Part shown: positions 6,944 to 15,654 of the stretch, one piece after another
How positions within the stretch are numbered: the first letter of the stretch is position 1
Layout: the number at the start of each line of letters is the position of its first letter
Source of the DNA: Streptomyces sp. S.PB5
GTDB taxonomy: Bacteria; Actinomycetota; Actinomycetes; Streptomycetales; Streptomycetaceae
NCBI RefSeq assembly: GCF_030403745.1
Contig: NZ_JAQMWP010000011.1
Span: 1-64,000, forward strand
Reading direction: 5' to 3'
DNA: 64,000 nucleotides
The notes under the pieces: model-generated
What the model saw: the letters and a program-made list of their open reading frames with translations, nothing else
Databases searched by the model: none
Told to the model about the DNA's origin: nothing
Made by a program: the position numbers and the translations under genes

Positions 6944-8758
6944 ATGAATGTACTCGGAGTATCTGCATACTTCCACGACAGCGCCGCCTGCCTGATCCGC
7001 GATGGCGAAATCGTCGCAGCTGCCCAGGAGGAGGCCTTCACACGGCGCAAGCACGACCAGTCTTTCCCTGCACAAGCTGCGCAGTGGTGCCTGCAGTCCG
7101 CCGGCATCGATTGGTCAGATATCGACTGGTTCGCCTACTACGAGTTGCCGTTGCTCAAGATGCGCAGGGTATTGGCATCAGCAGCAGCAACCGGACAGCA
7201 GGATCTGATTCGCGGAACGGACCTCTGGGCACAACTCAACGTCAGCAGCAGGCGCGATGTCGGGGCGATGTTCCCTCCAGGCCGGCGCTCTGGACGTGTG
7301 CTCGCGGTGGAACATCATCTGTCTCATGCAGCCTCTGCGTTCTTCCCGAGCCCTTTCGATGAGGCCGCGGTCGTGACCATTGATGGCGTCGGTGAGTACA
7401 CGACGACATCGGTGAGTCTTGGACGGGATCACACGCTCACGCCCCTGCGACGGCAGGCGTTTCCTCACTCCCTGGGTCTGTTCTACTCAGCTTTCACTCA
7501 CTATTGCGGTTTTCGCGTGAACAGCGGCGAGTACAAGCTGATGGGCCTCGCCCCATACGGCACGCCGCGCTACAGCGCACTGATCGAAGACCGCATCATC
7601 CGGATAGGCCAGGATGGCGCATTCCGGCTGAATATGGACTACTTCGACTTCTTGAGCCCTTCCTCCCAGCGGTTGTCAGCGAATCGGCTTGAAGACCTGC
7701 TGGGCCGTCCCCGCCGCTCTGAAGAGACCGATCTCGACGAGTTCTATGCCGATGTTGCAGCGTCGGCGCAGGCCACCTTCGAGAAGGCGGTCGTTCGAAT
7801 CACTCGCTACGCGCGATCTACGACAGGAGCAAAGAACCTGTGCCTGGCTGGCGGTGGTGCGCTCAACTGCGTTGCGAACGGCAAGATTCAGGCCGAGAGC
7901 GGCTTTGAAGGGATCTGGGTTCAGCCAGCGGCAAGCGATGCAGGCGGATCTCTCGGCGCTGCTTCGTACGTTTGGCACCAGCGGCTGGCGAACCGACGTC
8001 GCCCCGCGGGGAAGGACGCCATGCAAGGTTCGCTCCTCGGCCCGTCATTCGACAACGGGACCATCCGCAGCTACCTCGACAGCATTGGTGCCGAGTACAG
8101 CCAGGTCGATGAAGATGATCTGGTCCGCACTGCAGCCGAGCTGCTTGCCGAGGGGAAGATCATCGCTTGGTTCCAGGGAAGGCAGGAGTTTGGCCCGCGG
8201 GCGCTCGGTAGTCGTTCCATCCTCGGAGATCCGAGATCGCCGAATCTGCAGCGGCATCTCAATCTGGCAGTGAAGAACCGGGAATCGTTCCGGCCGTTCG
8301 CACCCGCAGTACCTGTTGAGGATGCGAAGGACTACTTCGACACTCCGGCCGACTCGCCGTACATGCTGTTCGTAGCACCCGTCAGGAAGGACCTTCGGTT
8401 GCCGGTGTCCAGCGCAGGCGAGAATGTCAGGCCCGAGGAGCGTGTTGGACAGATTCGCAGCACTCTGCCGGCCATCACTCATGTTGACCATTCGGCGCGC
8501 CTTCAGACAGTCGACCGCGCCACCCATCCATTGTTTTGGGACCTGCTTCGCGCCTTCGGAGACATAACAGGAACCCCAGTGCTAGTGAACACATCGTTCA
8601 ACGTTAGGGGCGAACCCATAGTTTGCACCCCCGAAGATGCCATGAAGACGTTTCTACGCACAGAGATTGACTATCTGTGCATGGGAAACAACATTCTGGA
8701 TCGCCAGAAGCAGTCGGCCGTCAACATCACCATCTCCCCTGTCTCGGACCTGGACTGA
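6944..8758 (+). CDS. O-carbamoyltransferase (NodU/CmcH/TobZ family)
   Basis: The 604-residue protein spans both domains of the family. The N-terminal YrdC/Kae1-like domain has NVLGVSAYFHDSAA, the iron/active-site motif VEHHLSHAASAFF (near residue 121) and TIDGVGEYT. The C-terminal domain has GPRALGSRSILGDPR (near 416), NRESFRPFAP and NTSFNVRGEPIV (near 547). These enzymes use carbamoyl phosphate and ATP to carbamoylate a hydroxyl, for example in tobramycin, cephamycin, novobiocin or Nod-factor pathways. All key residues appear intact. The ATG at 6944 is preferred over 6932 because AGTAGGG precedes it. It is the first gene of a ten-gene same-direction run, so it should install a carbamoyl group on that pathway's product. 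Confidence 0.9.
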   Translation: MNVLGVSAYFHDSAACLIRDGEIVAAAQEEAFTRRKHDQSFPAQAAQWCLQSAGIDWSDIDWFAYYELPLLKMRRVLASAAATGQQDLIRGTDLWAQLNVSSRRDVGAMFPPGRRSGRVLAVEHHLSHAASAFFPSPFDEAAVVTIDGVGEYTTTSVSLGRDHTLTPLRRQAFPHSLGLFYSAFTHYCGFRVNSGEYKLMGLAPYGTPRYSALIEDRIIRIGQDGAFRLNMDYFDFLSPSSQRLSANRLEDLLGRPRRSEETDLDEFYADVAASAQATFEKAVVRITRYARSTTGAKNLCLAGGGALNCVANGKIQAESGFEGIWVQPAASDAGGSLGAASYVWHQRLANRRRPAGKDAMQGSLLGPSFDNGTIRSYLDSIGAEYSQVDEDDLVRTAAELLAEGKIIAWFQGRQEFGPRALGSRSILGDPRSPNLQRHLNLAVKNRESFRPFAPAVPVEDAKDYFDTPADSPYMLFVAPVRKDLRLPVSSAGENVRPEERVGQIRSTLPAITHVDHSARLQTVDRATHPLFWDLLRAFGDITGTPVLVNTSFNVRGEPIVCTPEDAMKTFLRTEIDYLCMGNNILDRQKQSAVNITISPVSDLD

Positions 8759-8768
8759 GTGACGCAGC

Positions 8769-9752
8769 ATGAGGCCTCTCGACATGTACTATCAGGCGCT
8801 CTCACTCATAGCACCCCGCACACCCATGGTGCGCTCAAGGGCCCTGAATAACGCACTGCACGGGATTCCTTACACGCGTCTCAGAAAGCCGCGTCTGGGA
8901 ATGTTCCAGCCGGACTCCATACTTGGCTGGTCGCACGTTGAGGGAGCTGAGGCGATCCACCCCTCCTTCGAGTTTCGCGCACGATACAAAATCGACGGGG
9001 CCGGCAGGCGTGAAACTGGCTACCGCGGTGAATCGGCAGATCTTGCGGTCCTGGGCTGCTCTTGGACTTTCGGGCACGGGGTCAACGACAATGACACTTT
9101 CGCCGCTCGAATGTTCAGACAACGGGGTATACCTGTTCACAATTACGCATGCATGGGCTATGGGCCCACTCAAGCCTATCTCCAGCTACTCCATCGAGTG
9201 GACCTGATGCGGGTCCTGGCGAACGATGGCGTCGTTGCATACTTTTGGGTCCCGGACCAACTCATGCGAGCTTGGCGCCGATCGGAGTGGATCGCCCTGA
9301 ATTCATGGGTAAACCCACACGGGCCCAGCCACCCTGTGTTTGATCTAGACGGTCAAGGGCTCCGCCATGTTGGACTCGTTGGGCAAGAAGGAGCCAGAGT
9401 CGACCCGCCACTTCTGCCGGGGGTTGTCGAGCGGACAGAGTGGCAAGTAACCGTCCTCCTCATTAGGGCAATGCATGAACTAGTCACAGCGACTGGGCGC
9501 CATTTCATAGTGGTGGTACCACCTCTTCCTGACCGGAAGTACGACCGGGCCACTGGACAGAAGCTGGCCGCACTGTTGGCGGCGAGCAGAGTTCCCTGCA
9601 TAGATATGAGCCGCGAGGGAAATCCCAGGCGTAGCGACAGCAATACAATGTTCTACCGGTTCGACGAGCACCCAACTGCTACTTGGCATGCGATTGTCGC
9701 CGATTCCCTGGCGAAGGTAATCCTCAAAGACCCCGCTGTACGAGAGAGCTGA
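8769..9752 (+). CDS. SGNH/GDSL-like hydrolase with GCS in place of GDS
   Basis: The 327-residue protein has an SGNH block I, LAVLGCSWTFGHGVNDNDTF (near residue 95), in which Asp of GDS is Cys while the nucleophile Ser is kept. Block V is DEHPTATWHAIVADSL near the C-terminus, giving the Asp and His of the triad. SGNH proteins act as esterases or acyltransferases on sugars and lipids. No signal peptide is seen. It starts 10 bp after the carbamoyltransferase stop. A role in adding or removing an acyl group on the operon's product is inferred. Confidence 0.7.
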   Translation: MRPLDMYYQALSLIAPRTPMVRSRALNNALHGIPYTRLRKPRLGMFQPDSILGWSHVEGAEAIHPSFEFRARYKIDGAGRRETGYRGESADLAVLGCSWTFGHGVNDNDTFAARMFRQRGIPVHNYACMGYGPTQAYLQLLHRVDLMRVLANDGVVAYFWVPDQLMRAWRRSEWIALNSWVNPHGPSHPVFDLDGQGLRHVGLVGQEGARVDPPLLPGVVERTEWQVTVLLIRAMHELVTATGRHFIVVVPPLPDRKYDRATGQKLAALLAASRVPCIDMSREGNPRRSDSNTMFYRFDEHPTATWHAIVADSLAKVILKDPAVRES

Positions 9753-9763
9753 GGCAAGGACCC

Positions 9764-10444
9764 ATGATGAACTCATCGACTGTCATCAATCTTGAGCCGG
9801 CACGTCGCCTGGTGGACCGGCACTTGGCCCACGAGGCTCCGTTCGAAGTCGCCATCGACTCTCTGAACCTCACCATCTTCCCTGGAGTGTTCTGCCCTGC
9901 GTACACCAAGACCAGCGCGTTCCTCGCGAAGCACGTTCGGGTTGCCCCGGGTGAGACTGTCCTCGATGTCTTCAGCGGATCCGGCTACCAGGGGTTGCTG
10001 ACCGCGGGAGCCGCCGCCAAGGTGGTTTGCGTCGACACTTCCCCCGAGGCGGTCCGCTGCGTGATGGCCAACGCCGAGAGCCAGCAGGTGTCTGACAGGG
10101 TTACTGCCCTGGTGGGCGACCTCTTTGACCCGGTGACCGAGCGGTATGACGTCGTCATCGCGAACCCCCCACTTCTACCTGGCGTTCCGGCCAACGCAAT
10201 TGAAGCCGCGATCTTTGACCCCGATCTCATTCACTCCAAGCGGTTCCTTGAGCAGGTCGGTGACCACCTGACTGCCCAAGGACGGGCCTACCTGATCGCC
10301 ACCGATGCTCACAAGGACATGGGGATCCTCGACGTCATCGCCTACAGCGAGGCGTGCGGTCTCAACGCATCGGCCATCGCCCACCTGCCGCTTCCGTACG
10401 AGACCTACACCGTCTATCGGATCAACTCGCCGAGGTCTCACTGA
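9764..10444 (+). CDS. SAM-dependent methyltransferase with an NPP motif
   Basis: A 226-residue class I methyltransferase: the SAM-binding loop is VLDVFSGSGYQGLL (near residue 67), followed by VVCVDTSPEAVRC (acidic residue for the ribose) and VIANPPLLPG. An NPP(Y/L) motif is typical of methyltransferases acting on nitrogen atoms (HemK/PrmC and N6-adenine types), so N-methylation or a small-molecule amine is more likely than O-methylation; this is inferred. AAGGA precedes the ATG at 9764. The stop overlaps the next start (TGATG), so translation is coupled with the glycosyltransferase. Confidence 0.8.
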   Translation: MMNSSTVINLEPARRLVDRHLAHEAPFEVAIDSLNLTIFPGVFCPAYTKTSAFLAKHVRVAPGETVLDVFSGSGYQGLLTAGAAAKVVCVDTSPEAVRCVMANAESQQVSDRVTALVGDLFDPVTERYDVVIANPPLLPGVPANAIEAAIFDPDLIHSKRFLEQVGDHLTAQGRAYLIATDAHKDMGILDVIAYSEACGLNASAIAHLPLPYETYTVYRINSPRSH

Positions 10445-11586
10445 TGGCGCGCATCGTTGCCACAGCCGAGAACTTCGCCTTCGGTCCCGCCGGCAAGCTC
10501 GTCACCGTTGCGGAGAGGCTTTCACAGCAGGGCCACCAGCTCACATTCGTCGGGTATGGCACAGCCTTCCAACTTGCCAGGCGTTCGAGCTTTTGGGAGG
10601 ACGTCGTGGAGCGAGATACCGACGGGGAGAACTTCAGCCGGTACTGCGAAGGTTCTCTTCGTGACTACGACCTCTTACTCTCGTGCGTAGATCGCTCGAG
10701 CGCCATAGAAGGCAAGAGACTGGACGTGCCCGTCGTCTGGCTCGATCCCCTCTCCTGGTGGTGGGATGAGCTGCCGGACTGGGTCTCCGATCTCGACCTG
10801 CGGATCACGCAGCGGAGCATTGGTTCAGAGCCGGCAGGCTACGCGTCTCAACAGCGCAGCAACCACGTCGTTGTGGGGCCAATCGTCGAGTCGATTCCTC
10901 GCCTGGAAACCGCGCCGAGCACCACTGATCTGCTCGTCAACTTTGGCGGCGGAGAAGCAGCAGGCTGGTACGAGTTGGGCAAGGACAGCAACTATCCCCT
11001 CGTCGTAGTTGAAGCCCTGCATTCACACGTCGATATGACGAGATTCAGCTCGGTCACCATCGCTGGTGGCGAACGGTTTGTGTCCGAATGTAGGCGACGG
11101 TGGCCTGACGGCCCGTACTCATTCGAGTGTCTAGGGCATCAGGAGTTCCTGGAACGACTTTCATCTTCCTGCGCCTTCCTCACCGTGCCAGGGCTTGAAG
11201 CTCCCTTGGAGGCATGGTCTGCCGACATCCCCACGCTCTTTCTGCCCCCTTCCAATAGCAGTCAGTACGTCCAACTCGACGAGTACCGAAGGCTGGGGAT
11301 TGCTGCCGCGAGCATCCACCTGCGGGATCACCTTCCTGGGATGGACCTGATGCGACTCCCGCTACGGGATCGCACAGCACGCTTCCTGGAGCAGCTGAGT
11401 CGTTTTGAAGGCGACTCGGACCTCCGGCAGTCGTGGGGCAAGCAACTCCAGGCATTGCTGAACGACACAACAATATGGCCTCAGTTGGTAAGGGATGGCC
11501 ACGCATTCATCGACATGCTCGGCCGGACTGGACTTCATGACTGCGTCGCGGCCATCGAAGCTCTACTACGCCGGAAGGGGGCCTGA
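10444..11586 (+). CDS. GT-B fold glycosyltransferase-like protein with a TTA codon
   Basis: The 380-residue protein has the outline of a GT-B (MurG/CGA-synthase-like) enzyme: N-terminal ATAENFAFGPAGKL and FVGYGTAFQLARR, a mid-protein strand LLVNFGGGEAAGW that opens the second Rossmann domain, and a donor-site-like region LTVPGLEAPLEAWSADIPTLFLPP, where the usual PG-x2-T-x2-E-A order is recognisable. It should transfer a sugar from a nucleotide-sugar. A TTA leucine codon at 10675-10677 makes it dependent on bldA tRNA in Streptomyces, implying expression late in growth. The start overlaps the methyltransferase stop. Confidence 0.7.
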   Translation: MARIVATAENFAFGPAGKLVTVAERLSQQGHQLTFVGYGTAFQLARRSSFWEDVVERDTDGENFSRYCEGSLRDYDLLLSCVDRSSAIEGKRLDVPVVWLDPLSWWWDELPDWVSDLDLRITQRSIGSEPAGYASQQRSNHVVVGPIVESIPRLETAPSTTDLLVNFGGGEAAGWYELGKDSNYPLVVVEALHSHVDMTRFSSVTIAGGERFVSECRRRWPDGPYSFECLGHQEFLERLSSSCAFLTVPGLEAPLEAWSADIPTLFLPPSNSSQYVQLDEYRRLGIAAASIHLRDHLPGMDLMRLPLRDRTARFLEQLSRFEGDSDLRQSWGKQLQALLNDTTIWPQLVRDGHAFIDMLGRTGLHDCVAAIEALLRRKGA

Positions 11587-11589
11587 GCC

Positions 11590-12057
11590 ATGCGTGTATT
11601 CCTAGCAGGCATCATCCAGGGTGCTCGTACGGATGACGGGATACATCACCAGGGGTACCGCAAGGAGATCCGTGATGCTGTATCGGCTGCCTACCCAGAG
11701 GCCCAGTTCGTCGATCCTCACGAGGAGAACCTCGGCCGACTGGAGTGGTCGCGAGATCTCCAACGAGAGATGTTCCTCCGCTACGTGAGGGAGGCAGGAC
11801 GCTGCGATGTTCTCGTCGCCTGGCTCCCCGAGCCCAGCATGGGGACATCGGTCGAGATGTACGAGGCCTATCGCATGGGGGTACCGGTAATCACGATCAG
11901 CCCCATGGCGGGAACATGGGCAGTCTTCTCGCTCGCCACTCGGACCCTTCCGGATCTCGAGGCGTTCTCGACATTTGTTCGCAGTTCTGAATTCGCTGGG
12001 TTGATTCTCTCTCCCGAAGCAATTGAAAGCTCAGAGGCGGGTGGCGCGCATGAATGA
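11590..12057 (+). CDS. Nucleoside 2-deoxyribosyltransferase-like protein
   Basis: The 155-residue protein starts MRVFLAGIIQGARTDD and has the late motif MGTSVEMYEAYRMGVPVITISP, matching the G-T-x2-E-x2-A stretch that carries the catalytic Glu of nucleoside 2-deoxyribosyltransferases and their relatives (2'-deoxynucleoside 5'-phosphate N-hydrolases, DUF4406 proteins). The length fits the family. These enzymes cleave or exchange the N-glycosidic bond of nucleosides, which points to a nucleoside or nucleotide in this pathway. It lies 3 bp after the glycosyltransferase and overlaps the next gene by 8 bp. Confidence 0.75.
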   Translation: MRVFLAGIIQGARTDDGIHHQGYRKEIRDAVSAAYPEAQFVDPHEENLGRLEWSRDLQREMFLRYVREAGRCDVLVAWLPEPSMGTSVEMYEAYRMGVPVITISPMAGTWAVFSLATRTLPDLEAFSTFVRSSEFAGLILSPEAIESSEAGGAHE

Positions 12058-12661
12058 AATCATTAACGACCGAGCGGACTGGCAGTGGAATGTCAACTCC
12101 TGGTCGAAGCAGGACAGCCCCGCTGCTGCGATCAATCACTTCCTGGCGCGTCAACACACACGAGCAACTGAACACTCTGACCGCCCCTTCGCATGGCTGT
12201 GCTACGGGCAGCGGGGTGATGCGACCGCGGTGGCCGCCTACCGTGCATGCCGTGACTCGATGGGGGACGACGGGCTGTTCGAAGCAGTACTCAAAGCTCA
12301 CGGCCGCCGAAGGGCAGACCTTGAGGAAGCCGCGGTGCATCTGGAGTGGCAGGCGCACAACCACCCCCTCTCCCTGACGACAGCCTGGGAGGCCTGGCAG
12401 GCCGGCACTGGGGACGCCGTCGAGGCCATGTTCCACATACTGCATGGCCAGAGCCACAATGGGAGTGCATGTCAGCTATACCGGGCGTGCTTCGACGAGA
12501 ACCTTGCTGCGTTCTTCGAAGCGGTCCACTTCCACGTGGCGCAGCTCGAGGTGGGTGGACACGACCATCCCTATCTCCACGGAGCGACACCGGACGCTTC
12601 GGTCCTGCGCGATCAGGTACCGACAGCCTTGGACAATCACACGAGTCAAGGGGGCCGTTGA
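12050..12661 (+). CDS. Unknown protein, operon member
   Basis: A 203-residue protein that I do not recognise. It begins MNEIINDRADWQWNVNSW and looks largely helical, with repeated aromatic and His residues: FAWLCYGQRGDATAVAAYRA, AWEAWQAGTGDAVEAMF, then FHVAQLEVGGHDHPYLHG near the C-terminus. The first two share a loose A-W/Y-x-A spacing suggesting two internal helical repeats. There is no signal peptide or membrane segment. The start overlaps the upstream stop and the stop directly abuts the next GTG, so it is firmly part of the operon. Confidence 0.65.
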   Translation: MNEIINDRADWQWNVNSWSKQDSPAAAINHFLARQHTRATEHSDRPFAWLCYGQRGDATAVAAYRACRDSMGDDGLFEAVLKAHGRRRADLEEAAVHLEWQAHNHPLSLTTAWEAWQAGTGDAVEAMFHILHGQSHNGSACQLYRACFDENLAAFFEAVHFHVAQLEVGGHDHPYLHGATPDASVLRDQVPTALDNHTSQGGR

Positions 12662-13705
12662 GTGCGGAACTCACCGCGGGTAGATGTCATCGTCCCGTAC
12701 GGGCACTCACCGAACCAGCCCGAGCGGCAGGCGAATCTCCAACAGGTCCTTGAGAGCCTGCAGAACGACCTTGAATACGAGAACTTCCGTGTAATCCTGG
12801 CCGAGTTGGGGCCCAGGGAGACTCAACGAGCTCTGGCTCGCAGCCTTGGGGCCGACTACGTCTTCACTAACTCGGATGAGGAGTTCTCCCCAGGCCGGGC
12901 GATGAATGCGGGCTTCCTCAGCCGGCAGCAGCCAGCTGATCTGGTGTACTTCCACCAGGCTGACTTCCTCGTTGCCCGGGACGTGCTTGACCGTGCGGTG
13001 CAGGTGAAGCTGCGGCTGGAGTGTCCGTTCGTCTACCCCTACTGGGGAGAAGTGCATCTCTCTCGGATTGTGAGTGAGGCGGTGCGCCGCGCCGTGGTGC
13101 AGCCAGGACAACTCTTCGACGTCCTTCAGCGGTGCGTCGCAGATCGACGCGCCGCTGAAGGATCTGAACAGGCGGCTTCTGACGCGTACGACGAGGTCAC
13201 CCTCAGCAATGACGAGTTGGAATCCCTCGTCGCCGTACTCCCGGCTGGGCTCCGACGAGAGATCACCGAGGCCGACCAACTCCGGTTGTGGGGGGCGGAT
13301 GACCGCTCGTACGCGCCCTACCGCTGGCGCCCAGAAGAGACTCTCGCCGCCCGGCTCTGTCGGATCAGCGGGGGGCCGCGTGCCAGTGCCGCCTATCTCT
13401 GCTCCGATGCCGCGTTCCGCCAAGCCGGCGGGGTGCCGGAACTTCCTGGATGGGGATACGAGGATCTCATCTTCTGGCACACGGTCCAGGCCTTCCACCC
13501 CTATTCGGGCGATCGAAGGGGAATCTCATTCAAAGAGAGTGCCGTCACGATAGATTACCCGCTTATTCATCTATGGCACCCCGTCAGTGGACGCCCCGAC
13601 TATTACGCCGCAACAGCGAAAAACGAGCGAATATTCCACGAGTTCCGCTCCCTCGCCGCTCACGAACAACGCGCCGGCGTGAGAGCGTTGCCGCCTCGCG
13701 ACTAG
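12662..13705 (+). CDS. GT-A (GT2/galactosyltransferase-like) glycosyltransferase
   Basis: The 347-residue protein begins VDVIVPYGHSPNQPERQANL, a GT2-type first strand, followed by SPGRAMNAGFL and VYFHQADFLV, where the usual DxD is QAD. The C-terminal part GGVPELPGWGYEDLIFWHTV corresponds to the acceptor-side GWGxED motif of galactosyltransferase-type GT-A enzymes. An insert of about 120 residues (Ala/Glu-rich) lies between the two. The GTG at 12662 begins immediately after the previous TGA. It is the second likely sugar transferase in the operon, so the product may carry two sugars or a modified disaccharide; this is inferred. Confidence 0.65.
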   Translation: MRNSPRVDVIVPYGHSPNQPERQANLQQVLESLQNDLEYENFRVILAELGPRETQRALARSLGADYVFTNSDEEFSPGRAMNAGFLSRQQPADLVYFHQADFLVARDVLDRAVQVKLRLECPFVYPYWGEVHLSRIVSEAVRRAVVQPGQLFDVLQRCVADRRAAEGSEQAASDAYDEVTLSNDELESLVAVLPAGLRREITEADQLRLWGADDRSYAPYRWRPEETLAARLCRISGGPRASAAYLCSDAAFRQAGGVPELPGWGYEDLIFWHTVQAFHPYSGDRRGISFKESAVTIDYPLIHLWHPVSGRPDYYAATAKNERIFHEFRSLAAHEQRAGVRALPPRD

Positions 13706-13738
13706 AAGCCGAGTGCACGCCAAGCAACGGAGCCGGGG

Positions 13739-14809
13739 ATGGGCATGGAGAACGTACTAGGAATAGACCTGAACACCCTCACACCTATCGGCCGATCCGC
13801 TTACCTCGGGTTGCTGACACCCACAGGACGTCAGGTCAAGATAGTCCTCGTCAAAGGCGCAGAAGTGCTGCCTCTTCAAGAAGCAGCTACGCTCCGCCGA
13901 AAGCTCGTTGAGGAATTAACTGTCACGGCTGGCTTGCCAGTTCCATTTGCCGACGAGATCGCCTCCGTGCCGTGCACATTCGAAGGCTCTGACGCATGGG
14001 CCTTCGTAAACTCGTACGTTCCCGGGGCGGACCTCACCAGGATCGCCAGAAGCCTCGCACCTGGCCAGGACTCTGGACTCGCGGACGAGATCGGACAGGC
14101 CGTGGGAGTATCCCTCGCAGCCGTACATAGCGCGTCCCAGCCTCTGGCAGGAGCTCTGCGACACAAGGAAGACGCGGAAGTCGTTGATCAAGATATGACC
14201 TGGCGAGAGGTCACGCTCACCAGGCAAGAGGGCGTAGCGCGCCGAGTACATGAGGCTAGCAAGATCACGGCGCTGGATGACCGGCAGTTGCGACGGGCTC
14301 ATTCACTGGCCGCCGCGTTCACTGGCCGCTTCAGAACCACACTCCACCCCACCGCCGGCCCGGCAATGGCCTGTCTGATCCACAAGGATCTTCACGGTGG
14401 AAACATCATTCTTGATACCAGCGCACCGCCTGACACCTGGATAGCTTCATTCATCGATGACCAGCTATCTGTCGGCGACAGCGGATACGACATCGCCAGT
14501 ATTCACACCTGGGCGTTCGAAGTTATGGATAGGCCATCCTTCATGGCCTTCAGTCATGGGCTCGAACGCGGATACAAGAGCCTCATTCCAGACTGCACTC
14601 TACGGAGTTGCGACCTCCTTCTCTATCTCGCCGACCGCTCCCTCGGACGGCTGGCCTACTATGCGCGATCCGCTCCAAAGTGGATCGAACCATACGGGTC
14701 AGAGCGACTGATCCGGCATCTCGACCTTCTCGACTGCATCGCCAGCACGGCGGGCTCCCCCGACAGCATCATCGACCCCTTCGCAACGGTTAGGAGACTG
14801 GCTACATGA
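13739..14809 (+). CDS. APH-family phosphotransferase with a TTA codon
   Basis: The 356-residue protein has the APH/choline-kinase catalytic loop CLIHKDLHGGNIILD (residues about 217-231) and the metal-binding Asp in SFIDDQLSVGDSGYDIAS. A TTA codon at 13916-13918 is the second in this operon. Within antibiotic operons such kinases either phosphorylate an intermediate or inactivate the product as self-resistance; which applies here cannot be read from sequence. ATG at 13739 or 13745 are both possible. Its 3' end overlaps the dioxygenase start by 4 bp. Confidence 0.75.
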   Translation: MGMENVLGIDLNTLTPIGRSAYLGLLTPTGRQVKIVLVKGAEVLPLQEAATLRRKLVEELTVTAGLPVPFADEIASVPCTFEGSDAWAFVNSYVPGADLTRIARSLAPGQDSGLADEIGQAVGVSLAAVHSASQPLAGALRHKEDAEVVDQDMTWREVTLTRQEGVARRVHEASKITALDDRQLRRAHSLAAAFTGRFRTTLHPTAGPAMACLIHKDLHGGNIILDTSAPPDTWIASFIDDQLSVGDSGYDIASIHTWAFEVMDRPSFMAFSHGLERGYKSLIPDCTLRSCDLLLYLADRSLGRLAYYARSAPKWIEPYGSERLIRHLDLLDCIASTAGSPDSIIDPFATVRRLAT

Positions 14810-15654
14810 ATGAGATCGCCCTCGACGCGGCCATTAAGGCATCCACTCGTACACCCATAACTCAAGCCCAGGTGGAGCAGTTCCAAGAGGAGGGATACTG
14901 CGTGCTGCCCGCCATCGTGCCTGAATCGTTGATGAATCTGCTCAGCGAGGAATGCGGGCAAGCCATTGTCAACGTACATGACGAAATGGACGCCAAAGGC
15001 GTGGACGTCCTGGGTGGTAGCCGGCGAGGGTTGCAGTACACGCCCGGTGGCTGCCGGAACACGCAGCCACGGCTCCGCGAGTTCCTGTTCGGTGATCTAC
15101 TTCAGGGGATCTGCGCGCAACTACTCGGACCCGAGACCTATCTGATATGGGAGCAATTCTCTGTGAAGATGGGCGCAAAAGGCTCCGGCGAGAAGCGTGC
15201 TCGCTTCGAGAACGATGGGAGTCCTCAGTCGCTCGGCTATTTTTCCTGGCACCAGGATTCGGGCTACGTTCCCGTGGACCATGCCCCGTACCTCTCCTGC
15301 TGGGTCGCGCTGGATGACATCACATCCGAGAACGGACCCCTTCGGGTCATCCCCTTCACAGACCTCGGCATCCGCACACGAGTCACACACACCGCAGACC
15401 CCCTGAACGGCGACTTGGTGGGGTACTTCGGAGCCCACCAGGGTGTAGCAATCGAGATCCCAAAGGGCACCGTGATCTGCTTCAGCAGCACCCTGTTCCA
15501 CTCGAGCTCGACGAACGGCACCAGCTCGCCCAGGCGCGCCTACCTGGCCCAATACTCTTCAACTACCAGTGCAGCCAGTGGGAACGTTCTCTGGCGGGAT
15601 GCCGAACGTGTCCCCTCCGGGCCCGACGTCCCCGCGGAAGAAGGAACCGCATGA
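14806..15654 (+). CDS. Phytanoyl-CoA dioxygenase (PhyH) family, Fe(II)/2-oxoglutarate oxygenase
   Basis: The 282-residue protein has the PhyH layout: EEGYCVLPAIVPESLMN near the N-terminus, the iron-binding HQD in FSWHQDSGYVP (about residue 147), and the distal His in STLFHSSSTNGT followed by an Arg (RRAYLAQY) that would bind the 2-oxoglutarate carboxylate. Family members hydroxylate, desaturate or epimerise small molecules, including nucleoside and aminoglycoside intermediates. It is translationally coupled on both sides (4-bp overlaps), so it belongs to the pathway. Confidence 0.85.
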   Translation: MNEIALDAAIKASTRTPITQAQVEQFQEEGYCVLPAIVPESLMNLLSEECGQAIVNVHDEMDAKGVDVLGGSRRGLQYTPGGCRNTQPRLREFLFGDLLQGICAQLLGPETYLIWEQFSVKMGAKGSGEKRARFENDGSPQSLGYFSWHQDSGYVPVDHAPYLSCWVALDDITSENGPLRVIPFTDLGIRTRVTHTADPLNGDLVGYFGAHQGVAIEIPKGTVICFSSTLFHSSSTNGTSSPRRAYLAQYSSTTSAASGNVLWRDAERVPSGPDVPAEEGTA

